Source of the DNA: a virus
Virus record (IMG/VR): IMGVR_UViG_3300032296_001408
Coordinates: 1 to 23,638 of that record
DNA length: 23,638 nucleotides
Strand: one strand, 5' to 3'
This document shows, one piece after another, positions 1 through 6,129 of the stretch. The position numbers and the translations under genes were made by a program. Under the pieces are notes generated by a model. That model was not told where the DNA came from and ran no database searches. It was given only the letters and a program-made list of their open reading frames with translations. Each line of letters opens with the position of its first letter. Positions within the stretch are counted from its first letter, which is position 1.

Positions 1-153
1 AAAGAGTATTTAGTAAAGAATGTGAATATCAATGTGCCTTCATGGGGCGCAAAGACGGGTGAAGATTGGAGCATTTGTTGTGAGGGTAGTGTCGTGATTG
101 ACCGCGAAACCTCAACGATTACGATAGGAGAGCGAGCATGTTCGCAGAAGTAA
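1..153 (+). CDS. C-terminal end of an unidentified phage protein (5' end outside window)
   Basis: Frame 1 is open from the first base to TAA at 151-153, giving 50 residues, so the gene starts upstream of the window. The visible tail is mixed beta-strand-like (NVNINVPSW, CEGSVVIDRE, STITIGER) and has no membrane segment. The end overlaps the following chaperone-like gene by 16 bases, the tight packing seen throughout this cluster. A location just before a tail assembly chaperone-like gene suggests a tail or fiber structural protein, but that is inference from context; I do not recognise the family. Its last residues (ACSQK) lie in the overlap and may simply be a late stop. Confidence 0.5.
   Translation, partial: KEYLVKNVNINVPSWGAKTGEDWSICCEGSVVIDRETSTITIGERACSQK
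126..130 (+). promoter_or_regulatory. Ribosome binding site AGGAG for the 160-aa chaperone-like gene
   Basis: AGGAG lies seven bases before ATG 138. It sits inside the upstream open frame and fixes this start. Confidence 0.6.
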
Positions 154-620
154 ACAATCAGACTGTCGTGACTTACCCTTACGACTACGATACTTTGGTT
201 AAGAAAAACCCAAGTACCAGATTCCCCCAAGAAGACCTGCTGTCTATGTATCAAGGCACAGAGGACAACTTAGCTGGGAATGAGCTAGTCCGTGTAGTCA
301 TGGCAGACGAGCCTTCTTACGACAGAAAGACTCAAGCAGCCGTGCTGAATAGCCAGCCTAGTCTAGTGAACGGCGTTTGGACTTTGGGTTGGTCGATTCA
401 GTCTTTGAGCGCTGAAGAGCAGGCTGAAAAACAGGCGCGGCAGGCATCGATTGTCCGGCATGACAGAAACAGCCGTTTGTCAGAATCAGACTGGTCGCAG
501 GGTAAAGACATATCCGATAGCGTCAGCACTGCATGGGCTACCTACAGACAGGCTTTACGCGACATTCCTACTCAAGCTGGCTTCCCTTGGGAAGTTACTT
601 GGCCTGCTAAACCGGAGTAA
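138..620 (+). CDS. Phage tail assembly chaperone-like protein, copy 1
   Basis: 160 residues. The C-terminal 55 or so carry the pattern of the phage tail assembly chaperone family (Phage_tail_APC type): RHDRNSRLSESDWSQ, then AWATYRQALRDIP, then GFPWEVTWP at the very end. Such proteins commonly lie next to tail fiber genes and are thought to help fold or assemble distal tail parts. The N-terminal 100 residues are not recognised; they contain PYDYDTLVKKNP and a central NGVWTLGWSI strand also seen, in modified form, in copy 2. The start at ATG 138 follows AGGAG. The gene is followed three bases after its stop by a fiber gene. A second copy lies at 3757-4200, so the two chaperone-like genes bracket the fiber genes. 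Family recognition is good; the actual role is inferred. Confidence 0.8.
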   Translation: MFAEVNNQTVVTYPYDYDTLVKKNPSTRFPQEDLLSMYQGTEDNLAGNELVRVVMADEPSYDRKTQAAVLNSQPSLVNGVWTLGWSIQSLSAEEQAEKQARQASIVRHDRNSRLSESDWSQGKDISDSVSTAWATYRQALRDIPTQAGFPWEVTWPAKPE

Positions 621-623
621 ATT

Positions 624-1181
624 ATGGCTACTTTATCCAGCATCATCACGCCAACTAACGTATTGACTAATACCAGTACGAATACGGTTACCAACAAAAC
701 CATAGCATTTAATAGTAATACGTTATCTGGTGTCGCCAGTACTGATACATCACAAACACTCACAAACAAAACCATAGCGTTTGGTAGTAACACGTTAACC
801 GATGTTGCCAGCACTGATACAGCACAGACGTTAACTAATAAGACGCTAACAAACCCTACAGTCACTAACTACACAGAGACACGCTTTACGGCGAACTCTA
901 GTACCGCAATCACGCTGAACCTCGCCAACGGCACGATGCAGGACATCACGCTGACTGGCTCTGCGACGATTACGATGCCGACAGCTACTGCTGGTAAGTC
1001 GTTCATTCTGCTTCTGCGTTCGGGTGCTGGTAGCTACACAGTAACTTGGACTACCGTTAAGTGGCCCGGAGGTACAGCGCCAACAGTTACTACAACCGCA
1101 AGTCGCTTAGACATCTATTCATTCTTCAGTGATGGCACAAACTGGTACGGCGTCACTGTGAACCAGAACTACACACCGTAA
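624..1181 (+). CDS. Short tail fiber-like protein with TNKT repeats
   Basis: 185 residues, rich in Thr, Asn and Ser, almost without charged residues, and no Cys. Residues 23-46 and 47-70 are two near-identical 24-residue repeats beginning TNKTIAF and ending STDT.QTL; a third begins at TNKTLTNPT (residue 71). Such TNKTL ladders are typical of beta-helical or trimeric fiber shafts in environmental phages. The C-terminal half (about 86-185) has alternating hydrophobic strands (AITLNLANGTMQDITL, ATITMPTA, KSFILLLRSG, NWYGVTVN) like a compact beta-sandwich tip. GGAG is six bases before ATG 624, and it overlaps the end of the chaperone gene. The gene ends nine bases before the large fiber gene, so it may be a connector or a second fiber subunit. 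The exact role is inferred. Confidence 0.7.
   Translation: MATLSSIITPTNVLTNTSTNTVTNKTIAFNSNTLSGVASTDTSQTLTNKTIAFGSNTLTDVASTDTAQTLTNKTLTNPTVTNYTETRFTANSSTAITLNLANGTMQDITLTGSATITMPTATAGKSFILLLRSGAGSYTVTWTTVKWPGGTAPTVTTTASRLDIYSFFSDGTNWYGVTVNQNYTP
690..857 (+). repeat. 72-bp in-frame repeats in the TNKT fiber gene
   Basis: Two full units (690-761 and 762-833) and the start of a third (834 on) encode 24-residue repeats. The DNA copies are clearly similar (ACMAACAAAACCATAGC blocks) but diverged at third positions, so the duplication is old or selection acts on the protein. Confidence 0.75.
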
Positions 1182-1190
1182 GGACAGCTC

Positions 1191-3749
1191 ATGTTTTCAG
1201 CAGCGACAAAAACGGATAACGTATCTTCAGCCGCGAATTACATTGAGGATGTATTCTCGACGTATCTCTATACTGGCAATGGTGTTGTGCAGACTATTCC
1301 AAACGGAATTGCACTAGGCTCTGCTTACGGTGGAAGCGTTTACTTTGATGGTACGGGGGATAATTTAAGTGTAGCCGATAATACGGCATTTACTCTCCCG
1401 GCAAACTTTACTATTGAGTGCTGGATTTACCCAACGGCTGGCGCGGCAAACAGGTTAATTATTAGTAAATGGGGTGGAACAGCAGAATATTATATTTTTA
1501 CCCAAACAAACAATGTAATAGGGTTTGCTTGGGGGCCATATAGTGCTTCTGGTTTATTTGGTGGCGCATTGCTTTTAAGTGGCAACAATGCGTTTGCGTT
1601 AAATACTTGGAGCCATGTAGCTGTTGTTAGAAATTCAAACACATTTACCTTATATGTAAATGGAACTTCCATTGCTACGGCAACCAATAGTGCTGCTGTA
1701 ACAGACGGCGCTGAACCGCTTACTATTGGTGATTATGGAGGTGGTGGTTTTGGGTTTGCTGGGTATATTTCAAATGCTCGAATTGTCAAAGGTACAGCGG
1801 TTTACACAGCGAACTTTACCCCAAGCGCTACGCCACTAACAGCAATCTCAGGAACATCGTTATTAACCTGCCAAACACCAAACACCGTACTAGACTACTC
1901 ATCTAACGCTTTCACTATTACGGTAACGAACGCTGTTGCTCAAAACGGTGGTGGGCCTTTTACAGACTCTACGGCTAACAAAGGTGGTTTGGTTTGGCTT
2001 AAATTAAGGAATGGCGCATCATCAAACATTCTGAATGACACCGTAAACGGTGCGGGAAATTTTTTGTATTCGAACACTACAAATGCATTAATTTCTCAAA
2101 CTTGGGGGGTTAGCTCGTTTTTAAACAATGGGTTTCAAGTATCTGGAAATGATCCATTCAATAATTCTACGGGCGGGTACAACTACACCTCATGGACATT
2201 CCGCGAGCAAGCCAAGTTCTTTGATGTGGTGACGTTTACTGCTAGTGCTGCCGCTGCATACACATTTAATCACAACCTTGGTTCTACTCCGGGTTTTGTA
2301 ATTATCAAGCCAACATCGGTGGGAGGGGCTTGGTATTGTTATCACACAAGCCTTGGTGTTAACAAATATCTTTTGTTAAATACAACTGATGCTTCAGGTA
2401 CAAACCCAAGTGGAAATTGGGCGGCTACTAGCACCACATTTACTGTTCCAACTGATTTTTTATCTGGCGGCACACAAACCTACGTAGCCTACCTATTCGC
2501 TCACAACGCAGGGGGCTTTGGCCCTGCCGGTACGGACAATGTGATTAGCTGTGGTTCGTTTAATGGCGCGTCAGCGGGTTCTGTAAGTTTAGGTTATGAA
2601 CCACAATGGATTTTGTTTAAAGATGCTACTAGCACAACGTCATGGGTAATATACGATGTAATGCGAGGATGGTCTGTTACATCAGGCAATTATCTTCTTC
2701 CAAATTCGTCTGGCGCTGAAGCTAACACTACTTCGTTTTATCCTGTTCCAAATGCAACGGGGTTTTCTTATCCTTCTGGGATGACTTCGGGGAATACTAT
2801 CTACATCGCCATCCGTCGCGGCCCGATGAAAACACCGACGAGTGGCACAACTGTTTACAGTCCAGTGGCGAGAACCGGTACTGGTGCGGCAGCATCTATA
2901 TCTAGCGTTCCATTCCCGCCAGATTGGGTTATGTTTGGGCCAAGAAGCATTGCTGACAACAAATATGAAATTGATAGGCTGCGTGGAAATAGCGAAGGGT
3001 TAATTACAAACTCTAGTAGTCAGGGTATAGGTTTAGGAGCTTCTCTGACGTTGAACATAAATGGAATTTCGTTTGCTGATGGGAATAGTGCATGGAACCA
3101 AAGCTCTGCAACTTACGTCAATTGGTTCTTTGGTCGCGCTCCCGGTTTCTTTGATGTGGTGTGCTATACAGGAACTGGAGCAAATAGAACGGTGACGCAC
3201 AACTTAGGTGTTGTGCCTGAGTTGATGATTGTTAAATGCAGAGATTTAGCAGGTGACTGGACAGTGTGGCAGTCATCATTTTCTATACTTAATCGTCTGA
3301 GGCTAAACACAACTCAAGCTGTTGATGTTAACAACACTCAGCATTTTGGTGGAACTTTGCCAACATCTTCTGTATTTTATGTGGGCAGCACAAATTCTGA
3401 TTCTGGCGCACTCTATGTCGCCTACCTATTTGCTTCTTGCCCCGGCGTATCCAAGGTAGGTAGCTATACAGGCACAGGTGCGTTGCAAACGATTAACTGT
3501 GGCTTTGCTGCTGGCGCAAGATATGTTTTGATTAAGCGAACCGATTCAACTGGCGCTTGGTATGTTTACGATAGCGCACGAGGCATTTCTAGCGGCAACG
3601 ATCCTTATTTATTATTGAACAGTAACGTCGCAGAGGTCGCTAACACCAACTACGTGGACACTGCAAGCACAGGGTTCCAAGTAACGGCAGCAGCGCCTGC
3701 TGATTTAAATGCTAACGGTGGTACTTATATTTTCTTGGCAATAGCCTGA
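1191..3749 (+). CDS. Large tail fiber / adhesin with LamG-like domain and tandem beta modules
   Basis: 852 residues, Gly/Asn/Thr/Ser-rich, with no signal peptide or membrane segment. Residues about 47-205 resemble a concanavalin/LamG-type jelly roll (SVYFDGTGDNLSV, FTIECWIYP, TWSHVAVVRNSNTFTLYVNG, GYISNARIVKG), a fold often used for binding sugars. After it come about six related modules starting near residues 265, 341, 447, 555, 652 and 754. Each has a variant of FFDVV.YTG, a HNLG.VP..M/VIVK strand, a W.V/CY strand and an end such as YVAYLFA, IYIAIRRGP or YIFLAIA. This build fits the receptor-binding fiber of an environmental phage. The start ATG 1191 has AAGGA six bases before it, overlapping the preceding stop. 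Chaperone-like genes lie on both sides of the fiber pair. The fiber role is well supported; the ligand is unknown. Confidence 0.8.
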   Translation: MFSAATKTDNVSSAANYIEDVFSTYLYTGNGVVQTIPNGIALGSAYGGSVYFDGTGDNLSVADNTAFTLPANFTIECWIYPTAGAANRLIISKWGGTAEYYIFTQTNNVIGFAWGPYSASGLFGGALLLSGNNAFALNTWSHVAVVRNSNTFTLYVNGTSIATATNSAAVTDGAEPLTIGDYGGGGFGFAGYISNARIVKGTAVYTANFTPSATPLTAISGTSLLTCQTPNTVLDYSSNAFTITVTNAVAQNGGGPFTDSTANKGGLVWLKLRNGASSNILNDTVNGAGNFLYSNTTNALISQTWGVSSFLNNGFQVSGNDPFNNSTGGYNYTSWTFREQAKFFDVVTFTASAAAAYTFNHNLGSTPGFVIIKPTSVGGAWYCYHTSLGVNKYLLLNTTDASGTNPSGNWAATSTTFTVPTDFLSGGTQTYVAYLFAHNAGGFGPAGTDNVISCGSFNGASAGSVSLGYEPQWILFKDATSTTSWVIYDVMRGWSVTSGNYLLPNSSGAEANTTSFYPVPNATGFSYPSGMTSGNTIYIAIRRGPMKTPTSGTTVYSPVARTGTGAAASISSVPFPPDWVMFGPRSIADNKYEIDRLRGNSEGLITNSSSQGIGLGASLTLNINGISFADGNSAWNQSSATYVNWFFGRAPGFFDVVCYTGTGANRTVTHNLGVVPELMIVKCRDLAGDWTVWQSSFSILNRLRLNTTQAVDVNNTQHFGGTLPTSSVFYVGSTNSDSGALYVAYLFASCPGVSKVGSYTGTGALQTINCGFAAGARYVLIKRTDSTGAWYVYDSARGISSGNDPYLLLNSNVAEVANTNYVDTASTGFQVTAAAPADLNANGGTYIFLAIA

Positions 3750-3756
3750 GGTAATC

Positions 3757-4200
3757 ATGGAAATCAGAATACGAGAGACTGGCGCGGTAGTTACAAGTAG
3801 CGAGTTCCGCGCAATGCATCCAAACACCGGCTTTCCTCAAGTATTGGTCGAGGAAATTTTAGATGCGTTTGGTGCTGATCCTGTTTTTAACGGGCCACAA
3901 GCACAGCCTACTCGCTACCAAGTTGCTTACCGTGATGGCGTAGAGCAGGTTAATGGCAAGTGGTACACCAAGTTCGCCGTAGCCGACATGGGCGATGACG
4001 CCAAAGCCGCTTTAGATGAGCAGCAAGCAACATCAATAAGAAACGAAAGAAATAAAAAACTTTCGGAATCAGACTGGTCGCAGGTAGAAGATTCGCCTGT
4101 GGATAAGGCTGCATGGGCTACCTACCGTCAAGCGCTGCGTGATCTGCCATCACAATCCGGCTTCCCTTGGGATGTTACTTGGCCTACCCAGCCGGAGTAA
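3757..4200 (+). CDS. Phage tail assembly chaperone-like protein, copy 2
   Basis: 147 residues, paralogous to the 160-aa protein at 138-620. The C-terminal parts align closely: RNERNKKLSESDWSQ, AWATYRQALRDLP, GFPWDVTWPTQPE. The N-terminus (MEIRIRETGAVVTSSEFRAM) differs from copy 1 and resembles the N-terminal part common in phage genes of this type, followed by VNGKWYTKFAV in place of copy 1's NGVWTLGWSI. GAGG at 3748-3751 lies five bases before the ATG and overlaps the stop of the 852-aa fiber gene. The different N-terminal halves with a shared C-terminal half suggest each copy serves a different client, perhaps the fiber just before it; this is inference. Confidence 0.82.
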   Translation: MEIRIRETGAVVTSSEFRAMHPNTGFPQVLVEEILDAFGADPVFNGPQAQPTRYQVAYRDGVEQVNGKWYTKFAVADMGDDAKAALDEQQATSIRNERNKKLSESDWSQVEDSPVDKAAWATYRQALRDLPSQSGFPWDVTWPTQPE

Positions 4201-4206
4201 AAAATT
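4194..4206 (+). promoter_or_regulatory. Ribosome binding site GGAG with a probable ATT start codon
   Basis: GGAG (4194-4197) is followed by TAAAAA and then ATT at 4204. At the paralogous junction after chaperone copy 1 the same CCGGAGTAA end is followed at the same six-base spacing by ATG (624). This parallel, with the open frame from 4204, supports ATT as initiation codon. Confidence 0.6.
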
Positions 4207-4899
4207 GACCCGCTCACCCTTCTAGCAGCAGCAAATGCAGCGGTCGCAGCAGTCCGTAAGGGCTGCGAGTTGTACAAGGAAATTAAGAGCGTTGCCGGGG
4301 AAGCAAAAGATGTCATTGATGATCTGAAGCAGCAGTACGACAAGATCGTCGATCCGACCCCAGCGCAGAAGCAGCAGTACCACGCAGAAGTGCAGCGTGT
4401 GCAGGAGGTAGCGAAAGCCGACCCGAACGACGTTTTTACCGACATCGGCAATCAGCTAGGTGCGTTGATGGACTCGTATGACGCTATCAGCAAGTTGTTC
4501 CTAAAGGAGCAGCTGGACGCAAAGCAGGTCTACAAGGGTGAAGAGAGTATAGGTAGGCGGGCGTTGAAACGAATACTGATTACAGCAAGGTTAGATGCCA
4601 TGTTGGTAGAGATACGAGAGACGATGACGTACCGAGCGCCGCCGGAGTTAGGTGCCTTGTGGAGTAAATTTGAAGAGATGTGGCAGCGTATCGTTGCCGA
4701 GCAGGAAGAAGCCCACGCAGAGGAACTGAGGTTAGCTCAGATAGCAAGATGGCGACGCAAAAGAAGAATAGCGGATCTCAGGGCAAAAGTGGCATGGATT
4801 TCAGCAGTCGTTTTCGTAATAGCGTGGGCGGTGGGACTGATGTGGCTGACGACAAGAAGCGCAACTCAGAGGATGTACCTTGGTCACTTATCGTTGTAG
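4204..4899 (+). CDS. Helical, C-terminally membrane-anchored phage protein (ATT start)
   Basis: 231 residues if ATT 4204 initiates; the first canonical-type alternative is TTG 4270 (209 residues). The extra N-terminus reads (M)DPLTLLAAANAAVAAV, an Ala-rich helix that continues smoothly into KGCELYKEIKSVAGEAKDV. Residues about 20-190 are charged and helical, with coiled-coil potential (EEMWQRIVAEQEEAHAEELR). RWRRKRR precedes a single membrane segment at about 198-215 (WISAVVFVIAWAVGLMWL). The protein has no enzyme motif. It opens the membrane/lysis cassette and is followed by two more membrane proteins, so a role in lysis timing or membrane-associated assembly is possible but unproven. Its last 150 bases are shared with the next gene in another frame. 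I do not know a function for this family. Confidence 0.7.
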   Translation: MDPLTLLAAANAAVAAVRKGCELYKEIKSVAGEAKDVIDDLKQQYDKIVDPTPAQKQQYHAEVQRVQEVAKADPNDVFTDIGNQLGALMDSYDAISKLFLKEQLDAKQVYKGEESIGRRALKRILITARLDAMLVEIRETMTYRAPPELGALWSKFEEMWQRIVAEQEEAHAEELRLAQIARWRRKRRIADLRAKVAWISAVVFVIAWAVGLMWLTTRSATQRMYLGHLSL

Positions 4900-5054
4900 T
4901 GATGACCGTTCTCTTGATGTTCTTCATCATCATGCCGATCTTAGCTTTTATGTATTACGACATGTACTACGCCACCCAAGCAGCGATACATGAAGTTCGG
5001 AAGATGCGGGAACTACGCAAAGAGATTCAGATTGAACGGATGTACGATAGATAA
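4749..5054 (+). CDS. Small single-pass membrane protein overlapping the previous gene
   Basis: 101 residues from ATG 4749; an inner ATG at 4794 would give 86. The frame is open further upstream, but that part is arginine-rich shadow of the previous gene. Residues 1-44 are polar, 45-70 form one strong membrane segment (WSLIVVVMTVLLMFFIIMP then ILAFMYY), and 71-101 are a charged helix (HEVRKMRELRKEIQIERM). The topology, polar N-terminus then membrane helix then basic helix, is compatible with a small holin or an accessory lysis protein, but no signature motif settles it. Neither ATG has a strong ribosome binding site, so translation may depend on ribosomes finishing the overlapping upstream gene. 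It is followed 9 bases later by the holin-like gene. Confidence 0.65.
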   Translation: MATQKKNSGSQGKSGMDFSSRFRNSVGGGTDVADDKKRNSEDVPWSLIVVVMTVLLMFFIIMPILAFMYYDMYYATQAAIHEVRKMRELRKEIQIERMYDR

Positions 5055-5063
5055 GGAGTAGTG

Positions 5064-5576
5064 ATGCTGACGCTTATTTCAACTCTTGGCGGTTACTTAG
5101 TCGCCCTCTTCCCTCGACTGTTTGATCTTCTGCAAGACCGTGCGGACAAGAAGCACGAGCTAGACATCCTGCACATGCAGATGCGCCAGCAGTTGGCGCT
5201 GACCGATAAAGGCTATTCCCCGTCAGACAAGACTGAGGAAGTCCGCGAGAACGACGAGCAAGACCATCAGCAATACATGGTTCAGATGGGCATGGTCTAC
5301 AACAATCAAGAAAAACTATTGGAATCGTCTTCCCAATGGGTAAAAGATATGACTGCGGCTACCCGCCCGTTCGTGACGTTTGTTTTCGTCCTTGAGTTAG
5401 TCCTGATCAATTTGCTGACGATGCTGTGGATTTTCCTGCACGGCAACACAATCACTTCTGTGGGCGAGTTCATTCAGATCATGGAGATCGTGTTTGACGC
5501 AGACGAGATGGCGCTGCTTGGCACCATTATCGCTATGTGGTTTGGTTCCCGTGGTAACTCGAAGGCGGGCAAGTGA
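5064..5576 (+). CDS. Three-segment holin-like protein (GTA_holin_3TM type)
   Basis: 170 residues from ATG 5064, which has AAGGAG (5053-5058) five bases upstream; GTG 5061 is too close to it. The N-terminal hydrophobic helix (LISTLGGYLVALFPRLFDLL, 4-23) is followed by QDRADKKHELDILHMQM, a polar coiled stretch (25-97), a second segment at about 102-126 (RPFVTFVFVLELVLINLLTM onward), and a third at 148-160 ending WFGSRGNSK. The ATRPFVTF motif and the acidic FDADEMALLGTIIAMWFGSR end are typical of the 3-TM holin family (formerly DUF3154). Holins make membrane lesions that release the endolysin. The endolysin gene follows after a micro-ORF and has no export signal of its own, so it would need this. 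Family call is confident; holin activity is by family. Confidence 0.75.
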   Translation: MLTLISTLGGYLVALFPRLFDLLQDRADKKHELDILHMQMRQQLALTDKGYSPSDKTEEVRENDEQDHQQYMVQMGMVYNNQEKLLESSSQWVKDMTAATRPFVTFVFVLELVLINLLTMLWIFLHGNTITSVGEFIQIMEIVFDADEMALLGTIIAMWFGSRGNSKAGK

Positions 5577-5647
5577 TTTACCTTGTCTATGCGCGGATAG
5601 CCGCAACGGTATTGCTATGTGCTTATTTGATAAGTAATTTGCCATGA
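5573..5647 (+). CDS. 24-residue hydrophobic micro-ORF coupled to holin and endolysin
   Basis: GTG 5573 opens a frame of 24 codons ending in TGA 5645-5647. It begins inside the holin stop (GTGA, 5573-5576) and ends inside the endolysin start (ATGA, 5644-5647), filling the gap exactly. GAAGG at 5561-5565 lies seven bases before the GTG. The peptide is almost wholly hydrophobic after one Arg (MIYLVYARIAATVLLCAYLI) and could span the membrane once. The endolysin ATG has only a weak ribosome binding site, so translation of this frame may serve to deliver ribosomes to it, whether or not the peptide acts in lysis. Too small for family recognition. The double overlap and the ribosome binding site are seen; expression is inferred. 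Confidence 0.55.
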   Translation: MIYLVYARIAATVLLCAYLISNLP

Positions 5648-6129
5648 AACTACCACTTGCCACAATAGCAATGATTAAGCATCACGAGGGTGTGAGATAC
5701 AAGCCTTACAAATGCCCGGCAAAGCTTTGGACCATCGGGGTGGGGCATGTGCTCTACCCAGAGCAGGGCAAGATGCCCGTCGATCAACGCGATAAGTTCG
5801 CACTCAAAATAGAGGACTTCCGTGTATTTAGCAAAGAAGAAGTTGATTCGATCCTTGAGAAAGACCTACAGCGGTTTGTCGCTGGTGTTCTTCGTTATTG
5901 CCCTGACCATCTTAACGAAAATCGCTTGGGCGCGTTGGTCAGCTTTGCATTCAATGTTGGGTTAGGTACCCTCCAGAGATCGACCCTGCGGCAGAAGCAC
6001 AACCGGGGTGACTTTGAAGGTGCAAAGCAAGAGTTCCTGAAGTTCACCAAAGGCGGTGGCAAAGTCTTGCCGGGTCTGGTCAAACGCAGGAATGACGAGA
6101 TAGCCCTGTATTTTGCGGAGCCGAAATGA
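5644..6129 (+). CDS. Endolysin, T4-type lysozyme (glycoside hydrolase family 24)
   Basis: 161 residues, the usual size for this family. It hydrolyses the N-acetylmuramic acid to N-acetylglucosamine bond of peptidoglycan at the end of infection. The catalytic pattern is plain: E15 (KHHEG), then eight residues, C24, then five residues, T30 in WTIGVGH. The central AL.SFAFNVGLG and C-terminal VLPGLVKRRNDEIALY are also typical. The second position is Cys where T4 has Asp; a Cys here is known in phage P1 Lyz. There is no signal peptide or signal-arrest-release helix, so export should depend on the holin. The start overlaps the micro-ORF stop (ATGA), and the stop overlaps the Rz start by four bases. 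Confidence 0.93.
   Translation: MKLPLATIAMIKHHEGVRYKPYKCPAKLWTIGVGHVLYPEQGKMPVDQRDKFALKIEDFRVFSKEEVDSILEKDLQRFVAGVLRYCPDHLNENRLGALVSFAFNVGLGTLQRSTLRQKHNRGDFEGAKQEFLKFTKGGGKVLPGLVKRRNDEIALYFAEPK

Noticed and set aside
572-865. Minus-strand frame of 97 codons with Val/Leu-rich product
   Set aside because: It is the antisense of the TNKT repeat region; its apparent repeats and hydrophobicity mirror the ACN/AAN codons of the plus-strand fiber gene, and it has no supported ribosome binding site or neighbours.
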